From Vreelandella halophila (GTDB lineage Bacteria; Pseudomonadota; Gammaproteobacteria; Pseudomonadales; Oleiphilaceae), in the NCBI RefSeq assembly GCF_019903425.1, contig NZ_JACHUZ010000013.1, forward strand, positions 562,087 to 626,086: a stretch of 64,000 nucleotides of DNA, given 5' to 3'. Shown piece by piece: positions 45,744-57,249 of the stretch (position 1 is its first letter; each line of letters starts with the position of its first letter). Below the pieces are notes generated by a model. That model saw only the letters and a program-made list of their open reading frames with translations, was not told the origin of the DNA and searched no databases. The position numbers and the translations under genes are program-made.

Positions 45744-46214
45744 GTGAATATCAACCTCACGATGATCGGGCAGACCATCGGCTTCTTCATCTTCATCGCA
45801 TTCTGCGTGAAGTACGTCTGGCCCCCGCTGGTTCAGGCCATGCAGGACCGCCAGAAGAAGATCGCCGACGGCCTTGCTGCATCCGACCGCGCCAACCAGG
45901 ACCTGGAGCTGGCCCAGCAACGGGCAACCCAGGAACTGCGGGAAGCACGTGACGAGGCGGCCACGATCGTGGAAAAGGCCAACAAGCGCGCCAACCAGAT
46001 CGTGGAAGAGGCCAAGACCGAAGCCCGCGAACAGGGCGACCGGCTGCTGGCCCAGGCCCGCGACGAGATCGAGCAGGAACGCCAGCAAGCGCGGGATGCA
46101 CTGCGCGCTGAAGTTGCCACTCTTGCGATCGCCGGCGCGGAAAAGATCCTGGAATCCTCCGTCGACGCCAAGGCGCACAGCGAGATGCTGGATAAGCTCT
46201 CCGCGGAACTGTAA
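45744..46214 (+). CDS. atpF: ATP synthase F0 subunit b
   Basis: Peripheral stalk: N-terminal membrane helix (residues 5-25, [19 protein letters not shown]) followed by a long charged helix of right-handed coiled-coil type. 156 residues, as in E. coli. GTG start with AGAGG 9 bases upstream. Confidence 0.97.
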   Translation: MNINLTMIGQTIGFFIFIAFCVKYVWPPLVQAMQDRQKKIADGLAASDRANQDLELAQQRATQELREARDEAATIVEKANKRANQIVEEAKTEAREQGDRLLAQARDEIEQERQQARDALRAEVATLAIAGAEKILESSVDAKAHSEMLDKLSAEL

Positions 46215-46226
46215 ACGAGGTCCAAC

Positions 46227-46763
46227 ATGGCAGAGTCAACGTCACTCGCCCGACCCTACGCGCGGGCGGCATTCGAGGCGGCACGCGACAGCGGTCAGTT
46301 TGATGACTGGAGTCAGTCGCTCAATCTGCTGGCGGCCATCACCAGTGATGACCGCATGGCCTCGGTCCTGCGCCATCCGGGTCTGAGCGCCCAGGAAAAG
46401 ATCCAGCTCATCAGCGACGTCTTTGAGAACCCGCTCTCGGAGCCGATTAGCAATTTCATCCAGATCATGGCCGAAAACCGCCGGCTGGAACAGTTTCCGG
46501 CTGTTGCGGCGCTCTTTGACGCCTATCGCCATGACCATGAGCGGATCGTGGACGTTACGCTGACCACCGCCTTTGAACTGACCGATGAGCAGAAGCAGCG
46601 GCTTTCCCAGGTTCTGGAGAAGCGTCTGGACCGTACGGTTGAGCTCAGTGTTGAGTCCGATCAGTCAATCATCGGCGGCGTGGTTATCCGAGCGGGTGAC
46701 GAGGTTATTGACGCCTCGCTGCGCGGGCGCCTGAACAGACTGGCCAACGCCATGGGCGCCTGA
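46227..46763 (+). CDS. atpH: ATP synthase F1 subunit delta
   Basis: Links the peripheral stalk to the alpha3beta3 head. 178 residues, N-terminal six-helix bundle starting with LARPYARAAFEAAR, and the C-terminal VDQS-like segment ESDQSIIGGVVIRAGDEVIDASLRGRL (in adjacent blocks). It begins 12 bases after atpF. Confidence 0.97.
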   Translation: MAESTSLARPYARAAFEAARDSGQFDDWSQSLNLLAAITSDDRMASVLRHPGLSAQEKIQLISDVFENPLSEPISNFIQIMAENRRLEQFPAVAALFDAYRHDHERIVDVTLTTAFELTDEQKQRLSQVLEKRLDRTVELSVESDQSIIGGVVIRAGDEVIDASLRGRLNRLANAMGA

Positions 46764-46832
46764 GTCCGCCAGGCACGGCAGGAACCGAATTCCGACACGC
46801 GGTCATTTGCAGAATTTTTTGAGGACACAGGC

Positions 46833-48377
46833 ATGCAGCAACTGAATCCATCCGAAATCAGCGAGATCATCAAGAAGCGCATCGAGAAGCTCGATGTGTC
46901 TTCTGAAGCTCGCAATGAAGGGACGGTCGTCAGCGTTTCCGACGGCATCGTCCGCATCCACGGTCTTGCCGACGTCATGTACGGCGAGATGGTTGAGTTC
47001 CAGAACGGCAACTACGGCATGGCCCTGAACCTCGAGCGGGATTCGGTCGGTGCCGTTGTGCTCGGTGAGGACGAAGGTCTCGCGGAAGGCCAGAAGGTCA
47101 AGTGTACCGGCCGCATCCTCGAGGTGCCGGTGGGTCGCGAACTGCTGGGCCGCGTTGTGGACGCCCTGGGTAACCCGATCGACGGTAAGGGTGACGCGGG
47201 AACCACCGAAACAACACCGATTGAGAAGGTGGCGCCCGGGGTTATCGCCCGTGAAGAGGTGAACGAGCCCGTCCAGACCGGCCTGAAGCCTATTGATACC
47301 ATGGTTCCCGTCGGTCGCGGCCAGCGGGAGCTGATCATCGGCGACCGCCAGATCGGTAAGACCGCCGTGGCCGTTGATACCATCATCAACCAGAAGAACA
47401 GCGGCATTAAGTGCATCTACGTGGCGATCGGCCAGAAGCAGTCGACCATCGCCAACGTGGTGCGCAAGCTGGAAGAACACGGTGCCATGGACAACACCAT
47501 CGTGGTCGCCGCCGGCGCTGCCGACCCGGCATCCATGCAGTTCCTGGCGCCCTACGCCGGTACCTCCATGGGTGAATTCTTCCGTGATCGCGGCGAAGAC
47601 GCCCTTATCATCTACGACGACCTGACCAAGCAGGCCTGGGCGTATCGCCAGATCTCCCTGCTGCTGCGCCGTCCGCCAGGCCGTGAAGCCTATCCGGGTG
47701 ACGTGTTCTACCTCCACTCCCGTCTGCTGGAGCGTGCGTCCAAGGTCAATCCGGAGTACGTTGAGAAGGCCACCAACGGTGAAGTAACCGGCAAGACCGG
47801 GTCACTGACGGCACTGCCGATCATCGAGACCCAGGCCGGTGACGTGTCCGCCTTCGTTCCGACCAACGTGATCTCCATCACTGACGGTCAGATCTTCCTG
47901 GAGACGGACCTGTTCAACTCGGGCATCCGCCCGGCGATGAACGCGGGTATCTCGGTCTCCCGTGTGGGTGGTTCCGCGCAGACCAAGATCATGAAGAAGC
48001 TTGGTGGCGGTATCCGTCTGGCTCTGGCCCAGTATCGCGAGCTCCAGGCGTTCGCACAGTTCGCGTCCGATCTGGATGAGCAGACCCGTAAGCAGCTGGA
48101 GCACGGTGCCCGTGTTACCGAGCTGATGAAGCAGGAACAGTACTCGCCGATGTCCGTGGGTGAGATGGCGACGGTCCTGTTTGCTGCCAACGAGGGTTAC
48201 CTCGAGGATGTGGACGCCAAGAAGATCGTGGATTTCGAAAAGGCGCTTATGGATTACATGCGCACCGAGCAGTCTGAGCTGCTGGCCAAGATCAACGACT
48301 CCGGCGAACTGAATGACGAGGTCGAGAGTGGTCTGAAATCAGCGCTGGATAAGTTCAAGTCGACCCAGAGCTGGTAA
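46833..48377 (+). CDS. atpA: ATP synthase F1 subunit alpha
   Basis: Non-catalytic nucleotide-binding subunit. Walker [10 protein letters not shown] near residue 170, the signature [17 protein letters not shown], and the arginine-finger region within it. 514 residues (E. coli 513). Confidence 0.98.
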   Translation: MQQLNPSEISEIIKKRIEKLDVSSEARNEGTVVSVSDGIVRIHGLADVMYGEMVEFQNGNYGMALNLERDSVGAVVLGEDEGLAEGQKVKCTGRILEVPVGRELLGRVVDALGNPIDGKGDAGTTETTPIEKVAPGVIAREEVNEPVQTGLKPIDTMVPVGRGQRELIIGDRQIGKTAVAVDTIINQKNSGIKCIYVAIGQKQSTIANVVRKLEEHGAMDNTIVVAAGAADPASMQFLAPYAGTSMGEFFRDRGEDALIIYDDLTKQAWAYRQISLLLRRPPGREAYPGDVFYLHSRLLERASKVNPEYVEKATNGEVTGKTGSLTALPIIETQAGDVSAFVPTNVISITDGQIFLETDLFNSGIRPAMNAGISVSRVGGSAQTKIMKKLGGGIRLALAQYRELQAFAQFASDLDEQTRKQLEHGARVTELMKQEQYSPMSVGEMATVLFAANEGYLEDVDAKKIVDFEKALMDYMRTEQSELLAKINDSGELNDEVESGLKSALDKFKSTQSW

Positions 48378-48384
48378 TGCCGTT

Positions 48385-48402
48385 CGGGGCCTGCGGGCCC
48401 CG
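48385..48402 (+). other. GC-rich hairpin in atpA-atpG gap
   Basis: Perfect 7-base stem CGGGGCC/GGCCCCG with a TGCG loop, 7 bases after the atpA stop. No T tract follows, so it is not a typical terminator; it could affect mRNA stability or processing. Confidence 0.6.
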
Positions 48403-48442
48403 TGACTGTGGCGGAGCGATCAACCGGAAAAGGCACTGAACT

Positions 48443-49303
48443 ATGGCCAGCGGAAAAGAAATACGCACTCAGATCTCCAGCATCCAGAATACGCAGAAGA
48501 TCACCAACGCCATGGAAATGGTGGCGGCGAGCAAGATGCGTAAAGCCCAGGAGCGCATGGAACTGACCCGCCCTTACGCAAACAAGATCCGGGATGTGAT
48601 CGGCTATCTCGCGGAAGCCGATTCCGACTACCGGCACCCGTTCATGGAAGCACGGGAAGCGAATCGCGTGGGCTACATCGTCGTCTCCACGGACCGTGGT
48701 CTTTGCGGCGGTCTGAACAACAACCTGTTCAAGACCATGCTTCAGGACAGCCGCGGCTGGAACGACAAGGGCGTGCCGTCGGATTTCTGCACGCTCGGTC
48801 AGAAAGCCAGCGTCTTCCTGAACGTGGTGGGCGGCAATATCGTGGCGTCGGAAACCCAGCTCGGGGACCGGCCCAGTGCCGAGCAGGTCATCGGCAGCGT
48901 CAAGGTCATGCTTGATGCCTACCGCGACGGCAGTATCGACCGGCTCTACGTGGTGTACAACCGGTTTGTGAACACCATGACCCAGACGCCGACCATCGAG
49001 CAGCTGCTGCCGCTCCAGGCGGAAGCCGAGCCGGAAGGCAAGTATCGCTGGGACTACCTCTATGAGCCGGATCCGAGGACCCTGCTTGACGGGCTTCTGA
49101 CCCGTTATGTGGAATCCCAGGTGTATCAGGGTGTGGTCGAGAACATCGCCTGTGAGCAGGCCGCGCGGATGATTGCCATGAAGAGCGCGACCGACAATGC
49201 CGGCGAGATCATCGACGATCTCAAGACCGAGTACAACAAGGCCCGTCAGGCCAACATCACGCAGGAAATTTCCGAAATCGTCAGTGGTGCAGCGGCCGTT
49301 TAA
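48443..49303 (+). CDS. atpG: ATP synthase F1 subunit gamma
   Basis: Central rotor shaft. N-terminal helix with [20 protein letters not shown] and C-terminal helix with [15 protein letters not shown], the two conserved ends that form the coiled coil; [11 protein letters not shown] in the middle. 286 residues. Confidence 0.98.
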   Translation: MASGKEIRTQISSIQNTQKITNAMEMVAASKMRKAQERMELTRPYANKIRDVIGYLAEADSDYRHPFMEAREANRVGYIVVSTDRGLCGGLNNNLFKTMLQDSRGWNDKGVPSDFCTLGQKASVFLNVVGGNIVASETQLGDRPSAEQVIGSVKVMLDAYRDGSIDRLYVVYNRFVNTMTQTPTIEQLLPLQAEAEPEGKYRWDYLYEPDPRTLLDGLLTRYVESQVYQGVVENIACEQAARMIAMKSATDNAGEIIDDLKTEYNKARQANITQEISEIVSGAAAV

Positions 49304-49321
49304 GGCGATACCGAATACTGA

Positions 49322-50731
<1,410 letters not shown>

Positions 50732-50760
50732 TCCATTTCCGACTGAGAGAGGCGTAACCA

Positions 50761-51183
50761 ATGGCTAACACCGTACAGTGTGACATTGTGAGCGCGCAGG
50801 AAAGCATCTTCTCCGGTGAGGTGGAGATGCTGACCGCGACCGCAAGTAACGGCGAGCTGGGCGTCATGGCAGGCCATACGCCCATGCTGACCGGGCTGGC
50901 TCCCGGGCCCGTGAACATCCGGATGGCAGACGGTAAGGAGGAAGTCTTCTTCGTCTCCGGTGGCTACCTCGAGGTCCAGCCCAAGAAGATCTCGATCCTG
51001 GCGGACACCGCGGAGCGTGCCCATGATATGGATGAGGCCGCCGCGGAACGGGCCCGTCAGGAAGCCGAGCGTGAGCTGGCCAACCGCAGCAGCGAAGTGG
51101 ACTATTCCCATGCTGCTGCGCGTCTGGCCGAGGCTGCCGCCCAGCTCCGGACGCTGGAGAAGCTGCGGCGCAAGAAGCGCTGA
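50761..51183 (+). CDS. atpC: ATP synthase F1 subunit epsilon
   Basis: Rotor subunit and inhibitor of hydrolysis. N-terminal beta-sandwich with SGEVEMLTATASNGELGVMAGHTPML and a C-terminal two-helix domain rich in Ala/Arg/Glu. 140 residues. Last gene of the atp operon, followed by a strong terminator. Confidence 0.97.
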   Translation: MANTVQCDIVSAQESIFSGEVEMLTATASNGELGVMAGHTPMLTGLAPGPVNIRMADGKEEVFFVSGGYLEVQPKKISILADTAERAHDMDEAAAERARQEAERELANRSSEVDYSHAAARLAEAAAQLRTLEKLRRKKR

Positions 51184-51218
51184 ACACCAGCTGATCCGGA
51201 CAATCGGGTTGTTACTGG

Positions 51219-51270
51219 AAACCGCATTGCCGATCATGGCTCTACTGGGGCATGATCCAATGCGGTTTTT
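51219..51270 (+). terminator. Rho-independent terminator of the atp operon
   Basis: An 11-base outer stem (AAACCGCATTG 51219-51229 with CAATGCGGTTT 51258-51268) and a 6-base inner stem (ATCATG/CATGAT), with a short internal bulge and a T-rich end. It separates atpC from glmU. Confidence 0.88.
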
Positions 51271-51292
51271 CTGATTCAAGGAGTGCGAACGG

Positions 51293-52684
51293 ATGGCGGC
51301 ACCGCTGCACATTGTCGTCCTGGCCGCCGGCCAGGGGTCCCGGATGAAATCCGCCCTGCCCAAGGTGCTCCATTCGCTGGCCGGGCAACCGCTGCTCCAC
51401 CATGTGCTGGACGCCGGGCGCAGCCTGCGCCCTGACGGTCTGCATGTGGTGATCGGTCATGGCGCGGAGCAGGTCCGGGAGAAAACGCCCGGGAGCGATA
51501 TCCAGTGGGTCATCCAGAAGGAGCAGCTGGGCACCGGGCACGCGGTGGCTCAGGCCCTCCCGGGCATTCCGGAAACCGCGCGGGTACTGGTCCTCTACGG
51601 CGATGTGCCGCTCACCTCTGCCGATACGCTGTCACGTCTGGCCGGTGTCATCAGCCGGGAATCGCTTGGGCTTCTGACCGTCAACCTGCTGGACCCGGCC
51701 GGCTACGGGCGCATTATCCGTGACCGGCATGGCGCTGTTACCGGTATCGTCGAGCAGAAGGATGCCACCCCGGATCAGCTGGTGATCACCGAAGTGAATA
51801 CGGGCCTTCTGGGGGCGCCGGCGGAGCGGTTGAAGGAGTGGCTGCCCGCGCTCTCCTCAAACAACGCCCAGGGTGAATACTACCTGACCGATATCATTGC
51901 CCTGGCGCGCTCAGAAGGCCTTGGCGTCGAGGTGTCACAGCCGGATGACCCTGAGGAAGTGCAGGGTGTTAACAACCGGGTACAGCTCTCCGGACTGGAG
52001 CGCTGGTTCCAGCGTCGCCAGGCGGAGGCACTGATGATGGGGGGCGCAAGCCTCGCCGATCCCGCTCGGGTGGATGTCCGTGGCCGGGTGGAAACCGGGC
52101 AGGACGTCGAGATCGACGTCAACGTGGTGATGGAAGGCGAGGTGGTGATTGGGGACCGCGTTCACATTGGCCCCAACGTGGTCCTGCGCAACTGCCGGAT
52201 CAGTGCGGATGCACGAATTGAGGCGAACTCCGTGATCGAGGGCGCCCGGGTCGACCACGGCGCCGCCATCGGTCCGTTCGCCCGTCTGCGCCCGGATGCC
52301 CTGATCGGGCCCGAGGCCCGGGTGGGCAACTTCGTGGAGATCAAGAAGAGCAGCATCGGCAGGGGCTCGAAGGTCAATCACCTGAGTTATGTGGGGGACA
52401 CCACCATGGGCACCGGCGTGAATGTTGGCGCCGGCACCATAACCTGCAATTATGACGGTACTAGCAAGCACCACACCACGGTGCGTGACGGGGCCTTCAT
52501 TGGCTCCAATACCTCGCTCGTGGCGCCGGTTACCCTAGGGGAGCGCAGCCTCGTGGGTGCCGGCTCCACCATCACGCGGGACGTTGGCGACCGGGAGCTG
52601 GCCGTGGCCCGGGGCCGCCAGCGCAATATTGCGGACTGGGTACCGGCGGAAGACGGGCTGGATAGCGAAGAGGGAGACAGCTAG
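51293..52684 (+). CDS. glmU: Bifunctional GlmU: GlcN-1-P acetyltransferase / UDP-GlcNAc pyrophosphorylase
   Basis: Makes UDP-GlcNAc for peptidoglycan and lipopolysaccharide. N-terminal nucleotidyltransferase with [18 protein letters not shown] and YGDVPL; C-terminal left-handed beta-helix hexapeptide repeats (about 250-440) with [15 protein letters not shown] and the acetyl-CoA site near [11 protein letters not shown]. 463 residues. AAGGAG before ATG. Two bases separate it from glmS. Confidence 0.97.
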   Translation: MAAPLHIVVLAAGQGSRMKSALPKVLHSLAGQPLLHHVLDAGRSLRPDGLHVVIGHGAEQVREKTPGSDIQWVIQKEQLGTGHAVAQALPGIPETARVLVLYGDVPLTSADTLSRLAGVISRESLGLLTVNLLDPAGYGRIIRDRHGAVTGIVEQKDATPDQLVITEVNTGLLGAPAERLKEWLPALSSNNAQGEYYLTDIIALARSEGLGVEVSQPDDPEEVQGVNNRVQLSGLERWFQRRQAEALMMGGASLADPARVDVRGRVETGQDVEIDVNVVMEGEVVIGDRVHIGPNVVLRNCRISADARIEANSVIEGARVDHGAAIGPFARLRPDALIGPEARVGNFVEIKKSSIGRGSKVNHLSYVGDTTMGTGVNVGAGTITCNYDGTSKHHTTVRDGAFIGSNTSLVAPVTLGERSLVGAGSTITRDVGDRELAVARGRQRNIADWVPAEDGLDSEEGDS

Positions 52685-52686
52685 GC

Positions 52687-54519
52687 ATGTGCGGAATCGT
52701 GGGAGCGGCCGCCCGCCGCGACGTTCAGGGCATCCTGATCGAGGGCCTCAGGCGCCTGGAGTACCGGGGCTATGATTCGGCCGGGCTGGCCGTCCTGGAC
52801 CCCGAGAGTGGCATCCGGCGCCAGCGCGAAGTCGGCAAGGTGGCGGCTCTGGAGCAGGCGGTGGAACAAAACCCGCCGGCGGGCCACCTGGGCATCGCGC
52901 ATACCCGCTGGGCCACCCACGGCAAACCCTCCGCCGCCAACGCTCACCCGCATATGTCCGGGGCGCGCCTCGCCGTGGTCCACAACGGCATCATCGAGAA
53001 CTTCGAGCCCCTGCGCGACGACCTCCGCAACAGCGGTTACGCCTTTACCTCCGAGACCGACACCGAGGTCCTTGCCCACCTGATCGCGCGCGAATACGAG
53101 CGCGCCGGCAACCTGATTGAAGGCTTCCACAATGCTGTGGCCCAGGTGCAGGGGGCCTATGCACTGGCCTTACTACACGCGGACGAACCGGAAACACTGC
53201 TGGTCGCCCGCCAGGGCAGCCCGTTGGTGATCGGGGTGGGCATCGGTGAGCATTTCGTGGCCTCGGACCAGCTCGCCCTCCTGCCGGTCACGGATCGCTT
53301 CATCTACCTCGCAGAAGGGGATACCGCCCTAGTGCGGGCGGATGGCGTCACCATTACCGATGCTGAGGGTCAGGCGGTGGAGCGCGCCGTTAATCGTTTT
53401 GAACACAGCGCGGACGCGGCGGAGAAGGGCGACTACCGCCATTTCATGCTCAAGGAGATCCACGAGCAGCCGGACGTGATCGAGGCCACGCTCCAGGGCC
53501 GGGTGACCGACAGCCGGGTGCTTGAACAGGCCCTGGGTACCGAGGCCTCACGACTGCTGGGCGAGATCCGACATGTCCAGATCGTGGCCTGCGGCACCAG
53601 CTTCCACGCCGGCATGGTGGCCCGCTACTGGATCGAGGAGCTGGCGGGCATTCCCTGCAGTGTCGAGGTGGCCTCGGAGTTCCGTTACCGGAAACACGTC
53701 ATCCAGGACGGCACCCTCTTTCTGACCATCTCCCAGTCCGGCGAGACCGCGGACACTCTGGCCGCCCTGCGCCAGGCGCGGGATGCCGGTTTCCGGGCGG
53801 CGCTGGCCATCTGCAACGTGCCGGGCAGTTCCCTGGTGCGCGAGTCCGACATGGTCATCATGACGCATGCGGGCCCGGAAATCGGGGTGGCCTCCACCAA
53901 GGCTTTCACCACCCAGCTCACCGCGCTGCTGATGTTCACCCTGGCGCTGGCCCGCCATCATGGGCTTTCCGCGGAACGCGAGGCGGAGCTGGTACAGGCC
54001 CTGCGGGCGATCCCGGAGCAGATGCGCGCCATCCTCAACCTGGATGATTCCATCCAGCAGCTCTCCCAGTGGTTCGTGGACAAGCACCACAGCCTCTTCC
54101 TGGGACGTGGCTCGCTCTACCCGGTGGCCATGGAAGGGGCGCTCAAGCTCAAGGAGATCTCCTACATCCACGCCGAGGCCTACCCGGCGGGCGAGCTCAA
54201 GCATGGCCCGCTGGCGCTGGTGGACAGCGAGATGCCGGTTGTGACGGTGGCGCCGTCCAATGAGCTGCTCGAGAAGCTCAAGTCCAACCTCCAAGAGGTG
54301 CGGGCTAGGGGCGGCGAACTCTTCGTGTTCGCCGACAGTGAAACCGCCATGGGAGACGGCGAAGGCACGCACGTCATGACCATTCCCCATACCGACCCCA
54401 TTCTGGCGCCACTGCTGTGCACAGTGCCATTGCAGCTGCTGTCCTACCATGTGGCGGTGCTCAAGGGTACTGACGTGGACCAGCCGCGCAATCTGGCCAA
54501 GAGTGTAACGGTGGAATAA
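52687..54519 (+). CDS. glmS: Glutamine-fructose-6-phosphate aminotransferase
   Basis: First committed step to UDP-GlcNAc: glucosamine-6-phosphate from fructose-6-phosphate and glutamine. N-terminal Cys2 amidotransferase ([30 protein letters not shown]) and two SIS domains ([18 protein letters not shown]), ending [10 protein letters not shown]. 610 residues (E. coli 609). I see no glmS-ribozyme-like leader, consistent with a Gram-negative. Confidence 0.97.
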   Translation: MCGIVGAAARRDVQGILIEGLRRLEYRGYDSAGLAVLDPESGIRRQREVGKVAALEQAVEQNPPAGHLGIAHTRWATHGKPSAANAHPHMSGARLAVVHNGIIENFEPLRDDLRNSGYAFTSETDTEVLAHLIAREYERAGNLIEGFHNAVAQVQGAYALALLHADEPETLLVARQGSPLVIGVGIGEHFVASDQLALLPVTDRFIYLAEGDTALVRADGVTITDAEGQAVERAVNRFEHSADAAEKGDYRHFMLKEIHEQPDVIEATLQGRVTDSRVLEQALGTEASRLLGEIRHVQIVACGTSFHAGMVARYWIEELAGIPCSVEVASEFRYRKHVIQDGTLFLTISQSGETADTLAALRQARDAGFRAALAICNVPGSSLVRESDMVIMTHAGPEIGVASTKAFTTQLTALLMFTLALARHHGLSAEREAELVQALRAIPEQMRAILNLDDSIQQLSQWFVDKHHSLFLGRGSLYPVAMEGALKLKEISYIHAEAYPAGELKHGPLALVDSEMPVVTVAPSNELLEKLKSNLQEVRARGGELFVFADSETAMGDGEGTHVMTIPHTDPILAPLLCTVPLQLLSYHVAVLKGTDVDQPRNLAKSVTVE

Positions 54520-54531
54520 CGGGAACCGGCG

Positions 54532-54684
54532 ATGATGGCGTCGATCCGCGCAGTCCTGGGACTGTTGGTGATGCTGATCCTGCCCCATCAGCCTTTTCAG
54601 CAGTGGATCACCGAGCTGTGGCAGCGGAAGGATGAGCGCATCGGGCTCATCCACGCCTCAGTCGACGCCGAGCGCACTGAGTGA
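54532..54684 (+). CDS. Possible 50-residue membrane peptide after glmS
   Basis: A short ORF (ATG ATG GCG...) 12 bases after glmS, with one hydrophobic segment (about residues 5-18, RAVLGLLVMLILP) followed by an amphipathic Trp-containing stretch (QQWITELWQRK) and a polar tail. Its end overlaps the 3' end of the opposite-strand lytic transglycosylase by 27 bases. The ribosome site is poor (CGGGAA). Coding status doubtful. Confidence 0.3.
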   Translation: MMASIRAVLGLLVMLILPHQPFQQWITELWQRKDERIGLIHASVDAERTE

Positions 54685-55845
54685 TTCCGGGTCGGGGTAG
54701 CCATCGGCCCTGAGCCCTTCATCCTTCTGGAAATCCCGCAGGGCTGACCGGGTGCCGGAGCCCAGGATGCCATCCACCGGGCCGGGATCATGGCCGGCTT
54801 CCTTCAGCGCCGACTGGAGTGCCTCGATGGTTTCCCGGCTCAGGGGGTCATGGTCCGGCGCCGGTGTCTGGAAGGGGCCCGCGCCAACGATCCGGTCCGC
54901 CAGGTGCCCCACGGACAGGGCGTAGAACTCGGACTGGTTCCAGCCCATGATCACGCGGAAGTTGTCGTAGACCAGGAAGGCCGGCCCTTCGTGCCCGGAA
55001 GGCAGAAGCAGGGCCGCTTGCAACTCCGCCCGCGGCAGCTCACCCCCGTACGCGTTCCGCAGGCCCAGTTCGCGCCACTCCGAAAGGGGGCGTTTGTGGC
55101 CAAGGCCCTCGGCGAGGCTGTAGTCAAACCCTTCCGGAAGCTGGACTTCCCGGCCCCAGCGTTCGCCCTCGTTCCAGCCCAGGCTTTCCAGCAGGTAGCC
55201 GGCGGAGGTCAGCGCATCCGGGATGCTGTTCCAGAGATCCACCCGACCAGAGTCGTCCGCGTCCACGGCGTGTTCCAGGTAGACCGAGGGCATGAACTGC
55301 ATCTGCCCCATGGCGCCGGCCCAGGAGCCTTCCATGGCCTCGGCTTCCACGTCGCCACGCTCGATCAGGCGCAACGCGGATACCAGTTCCCCGGTGAAAT
55401 AGTCACTACGGCGCTGGTCACAGGCGAGGGTGGCGAGGGCGCGGGGGATCGGCATCTTGCCGGTGTAACTGCCGAAGTTGGTTTCCAGCCCCCAGAAGGC
55501 AATGAGGTAACGGCCCGGGACCCCGGTTTCCCGGGTGATCCGCTCCAGCAGATCCGAATGCTTTTCGTAGAGTGCCCGCCCTTTCTCGATGCGCTGCTCT
55601 GTCACGCGCGGTTCCAGGTAGTCATGGAAGGAGCGGGTGAACTCCGGCTGGCTCCGGTCCAGCTCGATCACGCGCTCCAGCGGCTCGATCCCCGCCAGGA
55701 CCCGCTCGGTCACGGACTCGTCAATACCCTGCTCGACAGCGTGATTACGCAGGTCGGAGACGCAGCGATCAAAATCCTCGGCGGCCATTGCCGGTGTCAC
55801 AACACCGGTGGCGAGCACAAGTGCCGTTAACAGGTAAGTGCGCAT
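54658..55845 (-). CDS. Lytic murein transglycosylase, MltB family, with peptidoglycan-binding domain
   Basis: Cleaves peptidoglycan to 1,6-anhydro products in the periplasm. Signal peptide 1-21 (AMA cleavage), MltB-type SLT domain with the catalytic Glu in AFWGLETNFGSYTG and the GAMGQMQFMPSVYL block, then a C-terminal PG_binding_1 domain (about 330-395; SALKEAGHDPGPVDGILG). No lipobox, so it is a soluble (MltB2-type) rather than a lipoprotein form. 395 residues. Convergent with glmS. Confidence 0.93.
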   Translation of the reverse strand: MRTYLLTALVLATGVVTPAMAAEDFDRCVSDLRNHAVEQGIDESVTERVLAGIEPLERVIELDRSQPEFTRSFHDYLEPRVTEQRIEKGRALYEKHSDLLERITRETGVPGRYLIAFWGLETNFGSYTGKMPIPRALATLACDQRRSDYFTGELVSALRLIERGDVEAEAMEGSWAGAMGQMQFMPSVYLEHAVDADDSGRVDLWNSIPDALTSAGYLLESLGWNEGERWGREVQLPEGFDYSLAEGLGHKRPLSEWRELGLRNAYGGELPRAELQAALLLPSGHEGPAFLVYDNFRVIMGWNQSEFYALSVGHLADRIVGAGPFQTPAPDHDPLSRETIEALQSALKEAGHDPGPVDGILGSGTRSALRDFQKDEGLRADGYPDPESLSALGVD

Positions 55846-55959
55846 TCGGAGCGTCCTTTATGCGGGTTCGTTTACGCATTCTGCACGAAACCGTCAGTGT
55901 GTCGAGGGATCAGGGTTGCTACCATGCATTACGATCCATGTAATGGCTGCGCAGTACCC

Positions 55960-57249
55960 ATGGACAAAACCGAGCCGGTGGAAATACGTGTCTCCGTAAC
56001 CGAGCTGCAGCTCGGCATGACGGTCACGCGCCTGGATCGGTCCTGGCTTGAGACGAACTTTCCGGTGCAGGGGGTCGTCATCCGTCACGCCGCGGATATC
56101 CAGGCCCTCCAGGAGCAGTGCCGCTATGTGTATGTCGAGGGGCAGGAGGTTTCCGACAACAGATCGAGCCGCTTCGGTGTTCGCAACAGCCGACGCAAAC
56201 GGCAGGTGCCCCGCCTTACCACTGTGGACATCGAAGCGGAGATGCCCAGCGCCCGCGAGGCCTTTGAACAGACCCGCGCCCTTGCCGAAGAGATCATGGA
56301 AAGCGCCCGCCTGGGCCACACCATTGATGCCCGCCGGGCGCGCACGGTGGTGCGAGCCTGCGTGGACAGCGTCATGCGCAACCAAGGAGCCCTGCAGATG
56401 CTGCTTCAGGTGCGCAGCAAGGACGATTACACTGCGGAACATGGGCTGAACGTCTGCATCATGGCCGCTCTTTTCGGTCGTCACCTGGGGCTTCTCAGTG
56501 GTGAGATCGAGAAGCTGGCGCTCAGTGGCCTAGTGCATGACGTGGGAAAAATGCACGTCCCGACCGAAATCCTGAGGAAGCCGGATTCGCTGACCGACGA
56601 AGAGCGTCGCGTCATGGAGCAGCACACCGAGCATGGCCGGCGCCTGCTGATGAGCGTCAAGGGACTGGACCCATCCGCCGTGGATGTGGCACACGCCCAC
56701 CATGAGCGGATGAACGGCACCGGCTACCCGCGCGGGCTGCTGGCCCACCAGATTCCCTATTTCGCCAAGCTCATTGCCATCGTGGATGCTTACGACGCGA
56801 TTACAAGCCACCGGGTCTATGAGCGCGCGCAGTCGTCCAAGGAAGCACTGGAGGCTATCTACCAGGGGAGGGGCGATCAGTTTGACGAGGACCTGGCGAT
56901 CGAGTTCATCCAGTGTATCGGTGTCTATCCCGCAGGTTCCATCGTGGCGCTCAACAGCGGCGAGGTGGCGATCGTGATTACCACCTACGCCCTGAACCGG
57001 CTTCGGCCACGCGTTCTGGTGGTGCGCGACCCTGATGGCAATCCCTGTCGACAGCGCGTTGTCGATCTGAGGCGCCGGGATGAACACCGCCCGGGCATGC
57101 CTTACCAGATCAACCGCGAACTTCCACTGGGCAGCCACGGAATCGACCTGAGGGTCTTTACCGAGGAAGGGTTGGAGCTCCACAACGAGGAGCCGGACCC
57201 GGAGGTCGCCACCCTTATCAACGCGCTTAAGGGGATCGAAACGGGTTGA
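55960..57249 (+). CDS. HD-GYP domain protein with DUF3391 (probable c-di-GMP phosphodiesterase)
   Basis: 429 residues from ATG 55960 (an in-frame ATG at 55924 with AGGG upstream is an alternative). N-terminal DUF3391 (EIRVSVTELQLGMTVTRLDRSWLETNF), a helical linker, then the HD-GYP domain: HGLNVCIMAALFGRHLGL, LVHDVGKMHVP (HD pair), HHERMNGTGYPRGL (GYP; Asn in place of the usual Asp before Gly) and DAYDAITSHRVY. A C-terminal beta-rich extension of about 100 residues follows. Metal ligands are retained, so activity on cyclic di-GMP is likely but inferred. Its stop and that of the PLD gene share one TGATCA. Confidence 0.9.
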   Translation: MDKTEPVEIRVSVTELQLGMTVTRLDRSWLETNFPVQGVVIRHAADIQALQEQCRYVYVEGQEVSDNRSSRFGVRNSRRKRQVPRLTTVDIEAEMPSAREAFEQTRALAEEIMESARLGHTIDARRARTVVRACVDSVMRNQGALQMLLQVRSKDDYTAEHGLNVCIMAALFGRHLGLLSGEIEKLALSGLVHDVGKMHVPTEILRKPDSLTDEERRVMEQHTEHGRRLLMSVKGLDPSAVDVAHAHHERMNGTGYPRGLLAHQIPYFAKLIAIVDAYDAITSHRVYERAQSSKEALEAIYQGRGDQFDEDLAIEFIQCIGVYPAGSIVALNSGEVAIVITTYALNRLRPRVLVVRDPDGNPCRQRVVDLRRRDEHRPGMPYQINRELPLGSHGIDLRVFTEEGLELHNEEPDPEVATLINALKGIETG

